DNA of 64,000 nucleotides from Streptomyces sp. S4.7 (GTDB lineage: Bacteria; Actinomycetota; Actinomycetes; Streptomycetales; Streptomycetaceae), in assembly GCF_010384365.1 (NCBI RefSeq), contig NZ_CP048397.1:5394001-5458000 (forward strand). Reading direction: 5' to 3'. The position numbers were made by a program, and so were the translations under genes. A model generated the notes under the pieces. It saw only the letters and a program-made list of their open reading frames with translations. It had not been told where the DNA came from and ran no database searches. Below are positions 1 through 8,352 of the stretch, one piece after another. Position 1 is the stretch's first letter. The number at the start of each line of letters is the position of its first letter.

Positions 1-850
1 CGATGGCCGCAGATCGGCCCGCCACTCCACCTTCACCACCGCCGTGCCGAAGCACCGCTTCATCGGCTACTTCCAGCCCGAGAACCGCTCGACCGTCGGC
101 ACCGGCATGATCGTCTCCTTCGACTTCAACCGGAAGATCGAGAACCGCGCCGCCGTCCAGCGCGCCGTCCGCGTCACCTCGAACCCGCCGGTCGAGGTCG
201 TCGGCCACTGGTTCGGCGACCGCCGGCTGGACTTCCGGCCCCGGGAGTACTGGAAGCCGGGCACCGAGGTCACGGTCGATCTGCGGCTGCGGGACGTCCA
301 GGCCGCGCCGGGGGTCTTCGGCATCCAGGAGAAGACCGTCGGGTTCACGGTCGGCCGCTCCCAGGTGTCCCTTGTCGACGCCGAGAAACACACCATGGAG
401 GTACGGCGCGACGGCGCGCTGGTCTCGACGGTGCCGATCACGGCCGGGGCGCCCAAGACCACGACGTACAACGGGAAGATGGTCGTCACCGAGCTGTACG
501 ACGTGACGCGGATGAACGGCGCGACGGTCGGCTTCGGCGGTGAGTACGACATCAAGGACGTGCCGCACGCCCTGCGCCTGACGACATCGGGGACGTTCCT
601 GCACGGCAACTACTGGGCCACGCCGGACACGTTCGGCTCGACCAACGTCAGCCACGGGTGCGTCGGACTGCGTGATGTCAAGGGCGGCAGCGCGGACACC
701 CCGGCGGGCTGGTTCTTCGACAGGACGCTCGTCGGTGATGTCGTGGAAGTGGTCAACTCCCGCGACAGGACCGTCGCTCCGGACAACGGGCTGGGCGGCT
801 GGAACCTCGACTGGCCCAAGTGGAAGGCGGGTTCCGCGGTCGCCGGCTGA
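1..850 (+). CDS. L,D-transpeptidase (YkuD family), 5' end outside window
   Basis: This is the C-terminal part of an L,D-transpeptidase, which makes 3-3 peptidoglycan cross-links outside the membrane. The reading frame is open to the left edge: the residues before the GTG at 44 (STFTTAVPKHRF) match the same stretch of the paralogue next door, so 44 is an internal codon and the gene begins upstream of the window. An Ig-like Ldt domain is followed by the YkuD domain with HGNYW and the catalytic SHGCVGLRD motif; the Cys codon is at 659-661. The C-terminus (PDNGLGGWNLDWPKW) also matches the paralogue. What is seen fixes the family; the membrane anchor is not visible, but a lipoprotein signal like that of the neighbour is likely. 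Confidence 0.93.
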   Translation, partial: DGRRSARHSTFTTAVPKHRFIGYFQPENRSTVGTGMIVSFDFNRKIENRAAVQRAVRVTSNPPVEVVGHWFGDRRLDFRPREYWKPGTEVTVDLRLRDVQAAPGVFGIQEKTVGFTVGRSQVSLVDAEKHTMEVRRDGALVSTVPITAGAPKTTTYNGKMVVTELYDVTRMNGATVGFGGEYDIKDVPHALRLTTSGTFLHGNYWATPDTFGSTNVSHGCVGLRDVKGGSADTPAGWFFDRTLVGDVVEVVNSRDRTVAPDNGLGGWNLDWPKWKAGSAVAG

Positions 851-856
851 CGGCAC

Positions 857-872
857 GGAGCCGTACGGCTCC
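857..872 (+). terminator. Palindrome after first L,D-transpeptidase
   Basis: GGAGCCGTACGGCTCC is a perfect 16-bp palindrome seven bases after the stop codon. It has almost no loop and no T tract, so it is only a weak candidate for a terminator or mRNA 3' end. Confidence 0.3.
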
Positions 873-1098
873 CAGGACCCGGCCCCGTACCCACCCTCAC
901 CTGCGTGACCGTCCCTGATTCCGGGAGACGTTGGAACGGAACAGTGACAATCCCGGGGAGTCCGGGACGGCTCGCGGTGTGATTATCTAGCGCCGTGCGC
1001 GCGAGCAAAGCGCGTGGGGGTGTGGAGCCCGGTCGTGCGTCGTTCGCACCCGGCTCCGAGGCCGAGGCGGGGCCCGGCCGTGTGAGGGGAGACGACCA

Positions 1099-2358
1099 TT
1101 GAACGGGCAGCCGATATCGGGGGCATCGGCGGAAGCCGGCCGGGCACGGCGGGCGGGACGGGGCAGAGGGCTCGCGGCGTTCGCGCTTGGGGGCCTGCTC
1201 CTGTTCGTGACGGCGTGCGGCGGTGGGGGCGGCGAGGGCGGCGACAGCGGTGACGGCAAGGGCGAGAAGGACGGCGGGAAGGTCGAGAACGCCGCCTCCC
1301 AGGCCGTCGTGACGATCGCGCCCAAGGACGGCGCGAAGTCGGTCGCGACGAGCGGAGCGCTCAAGATCACCGCGAGCAAGGGCAAGTTGACGACCGTCGA
1401 CGTCAAGGACGGCAAGGGCAACGCGGTCGACGGCAAGATCGCCGCTGGCGGCACCGCCTGGGAGCCGGCCCGGCACCTGGCCGGAGCCACCAAGTACACG
1501 GTGCACGCCATCGCCAAGGACTCCGAGGGCCGGGTGTCGGCGAAGGACACCACCTTCACCACCCTCGTACCGAAGAACACCTTCATCGGCCACTACACGC
1601 CGGAGGGCGGATCGACGGTCGGCGTCGGCATGCCGGTCTCGCTCAACTTCACCCGTGGCATCACCGATCCCGAGGCGGTCGAGCGGGCGATCAAGGTGAC
1701 CGCGGAGCCGTCGGTACCCGTCGAGGGGCACTGGTTCGGCAACGACCGGCTCGACTTCCGGCCCGAGAAGTACTGGGCCGCGGGCACGAAGGTGACCGTG
1801 GAGCTCAACCTCGACGGCGTCGAGGGACGTCCCGGGGTCTACGGCGAGCAGGCCAAGACGGTGAAGTTCACCATCGGCCGCTCCATGGTCTCCACGGTGG
1901 ACGCGAAGGCCAAGACGATGAAGATCGTCAAGGACGGCAAGCAGATCAAGAAGATCGCGATCACCGCGGGCGCGCCGTCGACCACCACGTACAACGGCGA
2001 GATGGTCATCAGCGAGAAGCACAAGGTGACGCGGATGAACGGCGCCACGGTGGGCTTCGGCGGCGAGTACGACATCAAGGACGTGCCGCACGCGATGCGG
2101 CTGTCCACGTCGGGCACCTTCATCCACGGCAACTACTGGGCGTCCGCCGGTACGTTCGGCTCCGCCAACGTCAGCCACGGGTGCGTCGGACTGCGCGACG
2201 TACGGGGCGGCTACGACAAGAAAATGCCGTCCGCGTGGTTCTACGACCAGTCGATCATCGGTGACGTGGTGATCGTGAAGAACTCCGACGACAAGAAGAT
2301 CGCCCCGGACAACGGCCTCAACGGCTGGAACATGCCCTGGGCGCAGTGGACGAAGTAG
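1099..2358 (+). CDS. L,D-transpeptidase lipoprotein
   Basis: A 419-residue L,D-transpeptidase that forms 3-3 cross-links in peptidoglycan. The start is TTG at 1099, preceded by AGGGGAG at good spacing. The N-terminus is basic and Ala/Arg-rich, then a hydrophobic stretch ends in a lipobox (FVTAC) with Cys40 as the predicted lipidation site. A Gly/Ser/Lys-rich linker follows, then two Ig-like Ldt domains (about residues 60-260) and the YkuD catalytic domain with HGNYW and SHGCVGLRD; the nucleophile is Cys362. It is a close paralogue of the truncated gene upstream, with long identical stretches around the active site. A strong hairpin follows the gene, so it is probably its own transcription unit. 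Family assignment is secure; substrate preference is not. Confidence 0.95.
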   Translation: MNGQPISGASAEAGRARRAGRGRGLAAFALGGLLLFVTACGGGGGEGGDSGDGKGEKDGGKVENAASQAVVTIAPKDGAKSVATSGALKITASKGKLTTVDVKDGKGNAVDGKIAAGGTAWEPARHLAGATKYTVHAIAKDSEGRVSAKDTTFTTLVPKNTFIGHYTPEGGSTVGVGMPVSLNFTRGITDPEAVERAIKVTAEPSVPVEGHWFGNDRLDFRPEKYWAAGTKVTVELNLDGVEGRPGVYGEQAKTVKFTIGRSMVSTVDAKAKTMKIVKDGKQIKKIAITAGAPSTTTYNGEMVISEKHKVTRMNGATVGFGGEYDIKDVPHAMRLSTSGTFIHGNYWASAGTFGSANVSHGCVGLRDVRGGYDKKMPSAWFYDQSIIGDVVIVKNSDDKKIAPDNGLNGWNMPWAQWTK

Positions 2359-2399
2359 TCCCGAAGTAGCCCGCCGGCAGTCCCCACGCGGTCCCCCGA

Positions 2400-2435
2400 G
2401 GGCCCGGCGCACCCCGACCGGGATGCGCCGGGCCC
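2400..2435 (+). terminator. Terminator hairpin
   Basis: A perfect 12-bp stem (GGGCCCGGCGCA with TGCGCCGGGCCC) encloses a 12-base loop, 41 bases after the L,D-transpeptidase stop. Only TT follows, as is usual for streptomycete terminators. Confidence 0.75.
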
Positions 2436-2470
2436 TTCCGCGTACCGGCGTCCTCGCGCACAGCACCCCC

Positions 2471-2476
2471 TAATCT
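2471..2476 (+). promoter_or_regulatory. Putative -10 box of a leaderless transcript
   Basis: TAATCT fits the TANNNT consensus and lies 7 bases before the ATG at 2484. No ribosome binding site precedes that ATG, which together suggests a leaderless mRNA. No convincing -35 box was found. Confidence 0.5.
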
Positions 2477-2483
2477 GCCTGGT

Positions 2484-3254
2484 ATGTCATCTGTGAATCT
2501 CGAAGTCTCCGGCGGCGTCGGCACCATCCGGCTGGACCGCCCGCCCATGAACGCGCTGAACATCGCGATCCAGGACCGCCTCCTCGAACTCGCTGCGGAG
2601 GCCGGGCGCCGCGACGACGTCAGGGCGGTGATCCTGTACGGCGGCGAGAAGGTGTTCGCCGCCGGCGCGGACATCAAGGAGATGCGCGACATGGACCACG
2701 CGGCGATGGTCGTACGGTCCCGGGCCCTCCAGGAGTCGTTCACGGCCGTGGCGCGGATCCCCAAGCCCGTGGTCGCCGCCGTCACCGGCTACGCGCTGGG
2801 CGGGGGCTGCGAGTTGGCCCTGTGCGCCGACTTCCGGATCGCCGCCGACAACGCGAAGCTCGGCCAGCCCGAGATCCTGCTCGGCCTGATCCCGGGCGCG
2901 GGCGGCACCCAGCGCCTGGCCCGGCTGATCGGCCCCTCGAAGGCCAAGGACCTCATCTTCACCGGCCGTCAGGTCAAGGCGCCCGAGGCGCTCGCCATGG
3001 GGCTGGTGGACCGCGTCGTACCGCCGGAGGAGGTCTACGAGCAGGCGCACGCGTGGGCCGCGAGGCTGGCCCAGGGGCCGGCCCTCGCGCTGCGGGCCGC
3101 CAAGGAGACCGTGGACGCGGGTCTGGAGACCGATCTGGAGACGGGCCTCGCGATCGAACGCAACTGGTTCGCGGGCCTGTTCGCCACCGAGGACCGCGAG
3201 CGCGGCATGCGCAGCTTCGTGGAGGAGGGGCCGGGCAAGGCCAAGTTCCTCTGA
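2484..3254 (+). CDS. Enoyl-CoA hydratase/isomerase (crotonase) family protein
   Basis: A 256-residue crotonase-fold protein of normal family length, probably hydrating 2-enoyl-CoA in fatty-acid or amino-acid breakdown in the cytoplasm. The oxyanion-hole segment is FAAGADIKEM (residues 58-67). Both catalytic glutamates of true hydratases are present: Glu110 in GGGCEL and Glu130 in LGQPEI, spaced 20 apart as in the rat mitochondrial enzyme. PGAGGTQRL follows. Having both glutamates argues for hydratase rather than isomerase or thioesterase activity; the chain-length range cannot be read from sequence. It stands alone, with a terminator hairpin after it. Confidence 0.92.
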   Translation: MSSVNLEVSGGVGTIRLDRPPMNALNIAIQDRLLELAAEAGRRDDVRAVILYGGEKVFAAGADIKEMRDMDHAAMVVRSRALQESFTAVARIPKPVVAAVTGYALGGGCELALCADFRIAADNAKLGQPEILLGLIPGAGGTQRLARLIGPSKAKDLIFTGRQVKAPEALAMGLVDRVVPPEEVYEQAHAWAARLAQGPALALRAAKETVDAGLETDLETGLAIERNWFAGLFATEDRERGMRSFVEEGPGKAKFL

Positions 3255-3307
3255 CCGCACCGTGGTTGGACACCGGAGCGGGTGCGTCAACCTGGTGCCC
3301 GGCTCAG

Positions 3308-3336
3308 CTCCGCCTTAAGGCAACCTTAAGGCGGAG
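3308..3336 (+). terminator. Terminator hairpin
   Basis: A perfect 13-bp stem, CTCCGCCTTAAGG with CCTTAAGGCGGAG, around a 3-base CAA loop, lying about 50 bases after the crotonase gene. The A/T-containing stem stands out against the local GC. It probably ends that transcript. Confidence 0.75.
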
Positions 3337-3340
3337 CGGT

Positions 3341-3359
3341 TGATCACATCCGGTGATCA
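3341..3359. promoter_or_regulatory. Inverted repeat upstream of ATP-binding regulator
   Basis: TGATCAC and GTGATCA form a perfect 7-bp inverted repeat with a 5-base spacer. It lies between the crotonase terminator and the next gene, where a promoter is expected, so it could be an operator. No regulator is assigned. Confidence 0.35.
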
Positions 3360-3515
3360 CCTGTGTGTGACGTGTTATCGCAGATCAGGATGGGTAGCGA
3401 GGGCGGCTTTCTGCCACGGTCATATGCCAAACTCCCTTGTGCGGGTGGCCTGTTCGGGGGTGCCGAATCCCTCGGAACGCCCCCGGCGGCCCGTCTGGGC
3501 AGCCATGATGGACGC

Positions 3516-4025
3516 ATGGCGGGCCTTGAGGGTGTGGAACAACCGCGGCATGGCGGCGACGCGGCCGCTACGCGATTGACGCCGGCCGTCGAGGACGAAC
3601 AGGCGCGCGGAGTGCTCGAACTTTTCGGCAATCCGACGGAAGCGGAAGTCCGGCTGCCGTCACGCCCCGAGTCCGCCCTGGCGGCGCGCAGACTCACCCA
3701 TGTCGTCGTGCTGCGCCAGTGGGCGCTGTCCCCGCAGATGGCCGAGCACGCGGTGCTGCTCGTCTCCGAACTCGTCGGCAACGCCGTACGGCACACCGGG
3801 GCACGCGTCTTCGGCCTGCGGATGCTGCGCCGCCGCGGCTGGATCCGCGTCGAGGTGCGCGACCCCTCCCGCGGACTGCCCTGCCTGCTGCCGGTGCGCG
3901 AGATGGACACCAGCGGACGGGGGTTGTTCCTGGTGGACAAGCTCTCCGACCGGTGGGGCGTGGATCTGCTGCCGCGCGGCAAGACGACCTGGTTCGAGAT
4001 GCGGGTCTCGGACCGCCGTCCCTGA
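3516..4025 (+). CDS. ATP-binding protein, anti-sigma-factor kinase-like (HATPase)
   Basis: A stand-alone GHKL ATPase domain of the RsbW/SpoIIAB-like type common in Streptomyces. The N-box is in VSELVGNAVRHTG, and a G-box-like segment is in MDTSGRGLFLVDKLSDRWG, followed by GKTTWFEMRV. Such proteins act as anti-sigma or switch kinases in the cytoplasm, but most streptomycete copies are uncharacterised and no partner gene is adjacent. The frame is open from 3363. The ATG at 3516 (MAGLEGVEQPRHGG) is chosen because related proteins usually begin near this point; it has no clear ribosome binding site, so an earlier start is possible. Confidence 0.82.
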   Translation: MAGLEGVEQPRHGGDAAATRLTPAVEDEQARGVLELFGNPTEAEVRLPSRPESALAARRLTHVVVLRQWALSPQMAEHAVLLVSELVGNAVRHTGARVFGLRMLRRRGWIRVEVRDPSRGLPCLLPVREMDTSGRGLFLVDKLSDRWGVDLLPRGKTTWFEMRVSDRRP

Positions 4026-4140
4026 GGGGCGTGTCCCTGGAAAGCGGTGTCGCCGGGAGCCTCGGCGCCTGCCGCCGAGGCAGCGGGGATGTGCCGATAA
4101 TCTGACCCCTGTCAGTAGGGATCAAGAAGGGGCGGAAGCA

Positions 4141-4356
4141 GTGGCGGACATCGAAGAGGCGCGCAAGGCGTTCGACCGTTTCGACGGGAACAGCGACGGG
4201 CTGATCACGGCGGCGGAGTACAAGAGCGCGATGGCGCAGCTCGGCGACTTCCATGTGACGGAGACCGTGGCCCAGGCCGTGATCAACGCCCACGACTCCA
4301 ACAACGACGGCCTCCTCACCTTCGAGGAATTCCTGGCGTCCCGCGCCAAGGGTTAG
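4141..4356 (+). CDS. Small EF-hand calcium-binding protein
   Basis: A 71-residue cytoplasmic protein made of two EF-hands. The loops DGNSDGLITAAE (residues 15-26) and DSNNDGLLTFEE (52-63) have ligands at positions 1, 3, 5 and 12 and the central Gly-Leu-hydrophobic pattern, so both should bind calcium. The start is GTG at 4141 after AAGGGGCGGA. Small streptomycete EF-hand proteins of this size have been described as Cab proteins and are thought to buffer or sense calcium; the exact role here is not shown. A 14-bp hairpin follows, so it is probably a single-gene unit. Confidence 0.9.
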   Translation: MADIEEARKAFDRFDGNSDGLITAAEYKSAMAQLGDFHVTETVAQAVINAHDSNNDGLLTFEEFLASRAKG

Positions 4357-4389
4357 GCCCTGTAGCCGCCGCGCGTCGCGCTCGTCCTC

Positions 4390-4425
4390 GGTCGCCGGAC
4401 GGGCTCCCGGGCCCGTCCGGCGACC
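4390..4425 (+). terminator. Terminator hairpin
   Basis: GGTCGCCGGACGGG pairs perfectly with CCCGTCCGGCGACC (14 bp) around an 8-base loop, 34 bases after the EF-hand gene. There is no T tract. Confidence 0.7.
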
Positions 4426-4462
4426 GGGGGACCGACCGGCCACCGCGCGGGAGGGGGCGAGG

Positions 4463-5365
4463 ATGCCGACACGGGCCGGGGCAGTCGGCGCCGGCGGCGC
4501 CGTGCTGGCGCTGCTCGTCGTGCTGTACGGCGCCGCCGTCGCCTCGCGCGGCACCGGCGAGCTGCGCATACCCGCCGCCGGCACCACCTCCCTCCTGCGC
4601 GCCGCGGTCTTCACCGCGCTCGCGCTGCACCTGGGCGAACTGGCCGGCGCCGCCCTCGCCCGCACCGGTCCGCTGCCCCGCTCCCTGGCGCTGCCCGCCG
4701 CGCTGGCCGGAGCCGCCGCCTCGGCCGGACAGATCGCGGTCCTCGCGGTGGTGAGCGACCTCGACATCCCCGCGACGTACGGCACCCGCGAGGGCGGCCT
4801 GCTGCTCGTCATGGCCAACGGCTTCCTGCTCGCCGCCGCTTGCGCCGGTACGGGCCGGCCCCGCCGGGCGCTCGTCCCGCTCGCGGGCGTCGTCCTCGCG
4901 GAGGCGCTGCGCGCCCACCCGGAGCCGTACACCCCGGAACTGGGCACGGCGCTCACGGTCGTCCACCTGACCGCCGCGTCCCTGTGGGCCGGCGGCCTCT
5001 GCCATGTCCTGCGCACCATGTGGCTGCGGCACGCCGATCCCGCGGACGGCCGGGCCGTGCTGACCCGCTACGCGCGCGGCGCCGTCTGGCTGCTGGTCGT
5101 GCTGGCCGCCACCGGAACGCTGTCCACGCTGCGCCGGCTGCCCGCCGACGTGGTCGTCACGTCGGCGTACGGCCGCGTCCTGATCGCCAAGCTCGTACTC
5201 GTCGCGGTGGCGAGCGCGTTGGCCCTGCTGGCGCGCCGGCGCCTGCTGCTGAGCCACGACGCGCACCGGGCGGCCCGCGTCGAACTCGTCGTCCTGGCGG
5301 CCGTGGTGCTGCTCTCCGCCGTTCTCACGGTCGTCCCGGACCCGCACTGGCTCAGCACGCGCTGA
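4463..5365 (+). CDS. CopD-domain integral membrane protein
   Basis: A 300-residue polytopic membrane protein with about eight hydrophobic segments. The segment HLTAASLWAGGLCHVL in the second half is typical of the CopD (copper resistance D) domain, in which the His residues are thought to contribute to copper handling in the inner membrane. It is shorter than fused CopC-CopD proteins and lacks the periplasmic CopC domain. The start is ATG 4463 after GGAGGGGGCGAGG. No copper regulator or CsoR-type box was seen immediately upstream, so a copper role is inferred from the family only. Confidence 0.78.
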   Translation: MPTRAGAVGAGGAVLALLVVLYGAAVASRGTGELRIPAAGTTSLLRAAVFTALALHLGELAGAALARTGPLPRSLALPAALAGAAASAGQIAVLAVVSDLDIPATYGTREGGLLLVMANGFLLAAACAGTGRPRRALVPLAGVVLAEALRAHPEPYTPELGTALTVVHLTAASLWAGGLCHVLRTMWLRHADPADGRAVLTRYARGAVWLLVVLAATGTLSTLRRLPADVVVTSAYGRVLIAKLVLVAVASALALLARRRLLLSHDAHRAARVELVVLAAVVLLSAVLTVVPDPHWLSTR

Positions 5366-5646
5366 ACAACTCGGCCGCCCCGCTCCCGGGACATCGCGTA
5401 CGTGATCGGCGGGTACCGGAGTTTCCGGGGCGATGATCGTAGCGATGCGTGTCGGGCTGCCGCGCGGCAATACTCCGGACCCGGCCGGGCAGGGTGGAGC
5501 GGGAGAGGAGAGTCGTCGAGGGGCGCGCGGAGACACATCCCGCCGTCGCGGACGGCGGAGGTGTCCGCCGCTACCTCCGTGCGGCAAACTCTGTTGAACG
5601 ACGTGGACGAGTACGAGATGAGCGGCACGGCGAAGGATCACGGATC

Positions 5647-6048
5647 GTGAGAGCAGAGAACACGGACATGCTGGCTTTTGTTCGGGCACGCCTGGACGAG
5701 GAGGAGCAGGTCGCACGGGCGGCCGGCGGGGAGAGCTGGCGGTGTCCGCCCGAGGCGCCGGGTGAGGTCCACGACCGGTCCGGCGGGATCTCCTTCAGCG
5801 TGCGGACGCAAGGGTACGACCGCCACATCGCCCTCCAGGACCCGGCGCGCACGCTGCGCCGGATCGAGACGAGCAGAGTGCTCCTGGGCGAGTACGCCGA
5901 GGTCGCGCACCTGGACGTCGACCGCCCGGAGCACGACTTCCCCTCCGGCCGCGCGGTGGGGCTGGGCTTCGTCGTCCGCCAGATGGCGGCGGAGCACGCC
6001 GGGCACAGCGACTACCAGGCGAGATGGCTGCCGCGTTTCGCGAGGTAG
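5647..6048 (+). CDS. DUF6221-like hypothetical protein
   Basis: A 133-residue soluble protein. The pattern MLAFVRARLDEEEQVARAA at the start and HIALQDPARTLRRIETSRVLL in the middle matches small streptomycete proteins of the DUF6221 type, for which no function is known. The C-terminus (HSDYQARW) also fits. GTG 5647 is chosen because AAGGA lies 10 bases before it; ATG 5668 is an alternative. The open frame extends upstream but without conserved sequence. The 281 bases between the CopD gene and this start hold no recognisable gene. Confidence 0.6.
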   Translation: MRAENTDMLAFVRARLDEEEQVARAAGGESWRCPPEAPGEVHDRSGGISFSVRTQGYDRHIALQDPARTLRRIETSRVLLGEYAEVAHLDVDRPEHDFPSGRAVGLGFVVRQMAAEHAGHSDYQARWLPRFAR

Positions 6049-6286
6049 CCAACTGCCCCGGAACGGAGGCCCGTTCGGGCTCGGGCATGGGCGGTCGCGG
6101 AGTGAATCGGGCAGGTCACCGCCCGTGTTCGTGAAGTGACCGCCTCATATGCCGATCGGATATACGATCACTCAACAATGTCCGGCACGGGGGTAGTTGA
6201 CGAGTCGCGCCCATCCAGAACCACCCATGGACCGCGGCGGACGACTCACCGCCGGACATCGACTTCAGCCAACTCGAAGGTTTCCC

Positions 6287-7942
6287 ATGGTCCGATCCCC
6301 CACGCCCGCATCCCCGTCACGTGACCGCGGGGCGCGGCTCCTGTGGCCGGTGGCGCAGCTTCTGGCCCTGTGCGCCGTCGCCGTCGGCGCGGTGGCCCTG
6401 GCCGGCGTACACATCGGGGCGGCGGTGGCGTACGGCGCGCTCGCCCTGCTGTTACCGGTCGTCATGGAAACCCTGCGCAGACGGCACCGTGACGCCGTGT
6501 CGGACGCCGCCGAGCGGCGGGCCGAGGCCGATCGCGTACGGGCCGAGGCGGCGGGCCGTGACGCCCACTGGCACCGGCGGACCCGGGAACGCGCCGAACT
6601 GGTGCGCGCGGAAGTCGAGTTCCTCGTCACGAAGCGGCTGCCCGCGGCCTTCTCCCGGACCGAGATCCCGCGACCGCAGTACAGCGACGACGAGTTGGGC
6701 GCGGGCGTCGCCGAGTGGTTCGACCGGCTGCTGACCGCCGTCACCGAGGAGGCCGACGACCGCGAGGAGTCGCAGCGCCTGTCGCTGGTCGAGCTGGCGA
6801 GCCGGGTGCAGACGTCGGCCCACCGGATCCAGGCGACCGTGACCGGTCTGGCCGACCGCTACCCCGGCGACACGGACCTGCTGGAGACCACCATGCTGGT
6901 GGACCACGCCGCCACCCAGCAGGCCAGGCACGCGCAGAGCCTCAAGGTGCTGTGCGGCGAGTGGCCCGGCCAGCAGTGGCAGCGGCCGCTCGCGCTGGTG
7001 GACGTCGTCCGCGCGGCGTCCGGCCGCATCGTCGCCTTCAAGCGCGTCGAGGTCAGCGGTGACCCCGACGTGGGCGTCACCCCGTCCGTGGTCGAACCGC
7101 TGATCCACCTCATGGCCGAACTGCTCGCCAACGCCACGGAGTACTCGCCGCCGAAGACCGGCGTGCCCGTCACGGTGCGTACGGTGCAGCGCGGCGCGGT
7201 CATCGAGGTCGACGACGGCGGTCTCGGCCTGGACGAGTACCGGCTCGCCGAGGCGCGCGAGATCGTGTCGGGCCGCCGGCTCCTCGGCGTCGGCGACGTC
7301 GGCGAGATCCCGCAGACCGGCCTCGCCGTCGTGGGCCGCTTCGCCGAACGGCACGGCTTCCAGGTCGACCTCGGGCCCTCGCCGTACGGCGGTGTCCGCG
7401 CCGTGGTCCTGGTGCCGGTGGACGTACTGGAAACGCTCGCGCCCGCCGGTACGCCGGCGGGGCGGGTCCTGCCCGCGACGCACCCGGTCCCGGAGGTCCC
7501 CGCGCCCGCGCCGGCCCCCACGCCGCGAACGGAGCCCGGGGCCGCGCCCGCACCGGCCGGGACACCGGCGCCCGCCGCCGCGCCCGTCGTCCCCGCTCCC
7601 GCTTCCGACGCAGGCCCGCCGCGCACCGGGCGACGGCTCCCGCAGCGGCGTTCGCGGCGCGAGGACTACGCGCCCCGCGCCGGGGCGGTGACGCCCGCCC
7701 CCTCCGCCGTCACCCCGCCCGGCTCACCGGAAGAGGCCGGCGACTGGATGGAGCAGTTCTTCGAGGGCTGCCGCTCCCTGCCGTCCCCCGACGAGCCCGC
7801 GGAAGCGTCCACCGCGTCCACCGCGTCCACCGCGTCCACCGCGTCCGGCGCCCCGGACCCGGCCGTGGACTCCGCCCCCAACGAGGGCCTGCACGGCCCG
7901 TCTTCCTCCGCCGTCCCCCACCCCCCAGAAGGACAGATGTGA
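6287..7942 (+). CDS. cvnA: Conservon sensor component CvnA (histidine-kinase-like)
   Basis: First gene of a conservon, whose products are known to assemble at the membrane into a complex resembling a G-protein-coupled receptor system. The 551-residue protein has two adjacent membrane segments (about residues 18-40 and 42-60), a charged helical region, and a GHKL ATPase domain with an N-box at 277-289 (MAELLANATEYSP) and a G-box at 309-315 (DDGGLGL). The last 170 residues are rich in Pro and Ala and include a TASTAS run. The start is ATG 6287 with GAAGG six bases before it. Codon 56 is TTA (6452-6454), so translation should need the bldA tRNA. It overlaps cvnB. Confidence 0.92.
   Translation: MVRSPTPASPSRDRGARLLWPVAQLLALCAVAVGAVALAGVHIGAAVAYGALALLLPVVMETLRRRHRDAVSDAAERRAEADRVRAEAAGRDAHWHRRTRERAELVRAEVEFLVTKRLPAAFSRTEIPRPQYSDDELGAGVAEWFDRLLTAVTEEADDREESQRLSLVELASRVQTSAHRIQATVTGLADRYPGDTDLLETTMLVDHAATQQARHAQSLKVLCGEWPGQQWQRPLALVDVVRAASGRIVAFKRVEVSGDPDVGVTPSVVEPLIHLMAELLANATEYSPPKTGVPVTVRTVQRGAVIEVDDGGLGLDEYRLAEAREIVSGRRLLGVGDVGEIPQTGLAVVGRFAERHGFQVDLGPSPYGGVRAVVLVPVDVLETLAPAGTPAGRVLPATHPVPEVPAPAPAPTPRTEPGAAPAPAGTPAPAAAPVVPAPASDAGPPRTGRRLPQRRSRREDYAPRAGAVTPAPSAVTPPGSPEEAGDWMEQFFEGCRSLPSPDEPAEASTASTASTASTASGAPDPAVDSAPNEGLHGPSSSAVPHPPEGQM
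6452..6454 (+). other. TTA leucine codon in cvnA
   Basis: In-frame TTA for Leu56, within the second membrane segment (LALLLPVV). TTA is read only by the bldA tRNA in Streptomyces, so this marks a possible developmental translation control. Confidence 0.9.
7805..7846 (+). repeat. 9-bp tandem repeat coding a Thr-Ala-Ser run
   Basis: The unit GCGTCCACC occurs four times followed by a partial GCGTCC, encoding (A-S-T) repeats in the disordered tail of CvnA. Because the unit is a multiple of three, copy-number change would keep the frame. Confidence 0.9.
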
Positions 7943-8352
7943 GTATGAGCTACGTGGAGAACCCGGAGCGGCGCGGTTGGATGATCGCCGACGTCGCCGT
8001 CGTACCGGGTGTCGAGCGAGTCATCGTGTTCAGCGCCGACGGACTCCTGCTGGCCAGTTCGGACGGAATGGACCGGGACGCCGCCGAGCGTCTCTCGGCC
8101 AGCTGCTCCGGGCTCCAGTCCCTCGGCCGCAGTCTGGGCCGGGAGTTCGGCACGGACGGCGGAGCCGTGCACCAGCAGATGGTGGAGTTCAACGGCGGTT
8201 TCCTCTTCATGCGCAGCGCCAACGGCGCCCATCTCGCGGTGGTGACGGGCCCCGTGGTGGACCCGAAGCTCGTCGCCCGGCAGATGCAGGCGCAGGTGAT
8301 GAAGATCGGCGCGGGCAACCTGAGCAGCCCGCCGAGGCAGGACCCCGTATGA
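7939..8352 (+). CDS. cvnB: Roadblock/LC7 domain protein CvnB
   Basis: A 137-residue Roadblock/LC7 protein, the second conservon component, likely a scaffold or GTPase-regulating partner of CvnD at the membrane. The domain fills the protein, from WMIADVAVVPGVERVIVFSADG to the C-terminal VARQMQAQVMKIG. GTG 7939 overlaps the cvnA stop (ATGTGA), with AAGGA five bases upstream; ATG 7945 is a minor alternative. Its own stop overlaps the cvnC start as ATGA, so the set is translationally coupled. Confidence 0.92.
   Translation: MSMSYVENPERRGWMIADVAVVPGVERVIVFSADGLLLASSDGMDRDAAERLSASCSGLQSLGRSLGREFGTDGGAVHQQMVEFNGGFLFMRSANGAHLAVVTGPVVDPKLVARQMQAQVMKIGAGNLSSPPRQDPV

Noticed and set aside
610..2466. 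Long open frame on the minus strand opposite the two L,D-transpeptidase genes
   Set aside because: It has no recognisable family and is His/Arg/Gly-rich in the way expected of an antisense shadow of GC-rich coding sequence; the plus-strand genes are certain.
5449..5646. Upstream extension of the DUF6221-like frame
   Set aside because: No conserved residues and no start with a ribosome binding site; it reads as promoter region.
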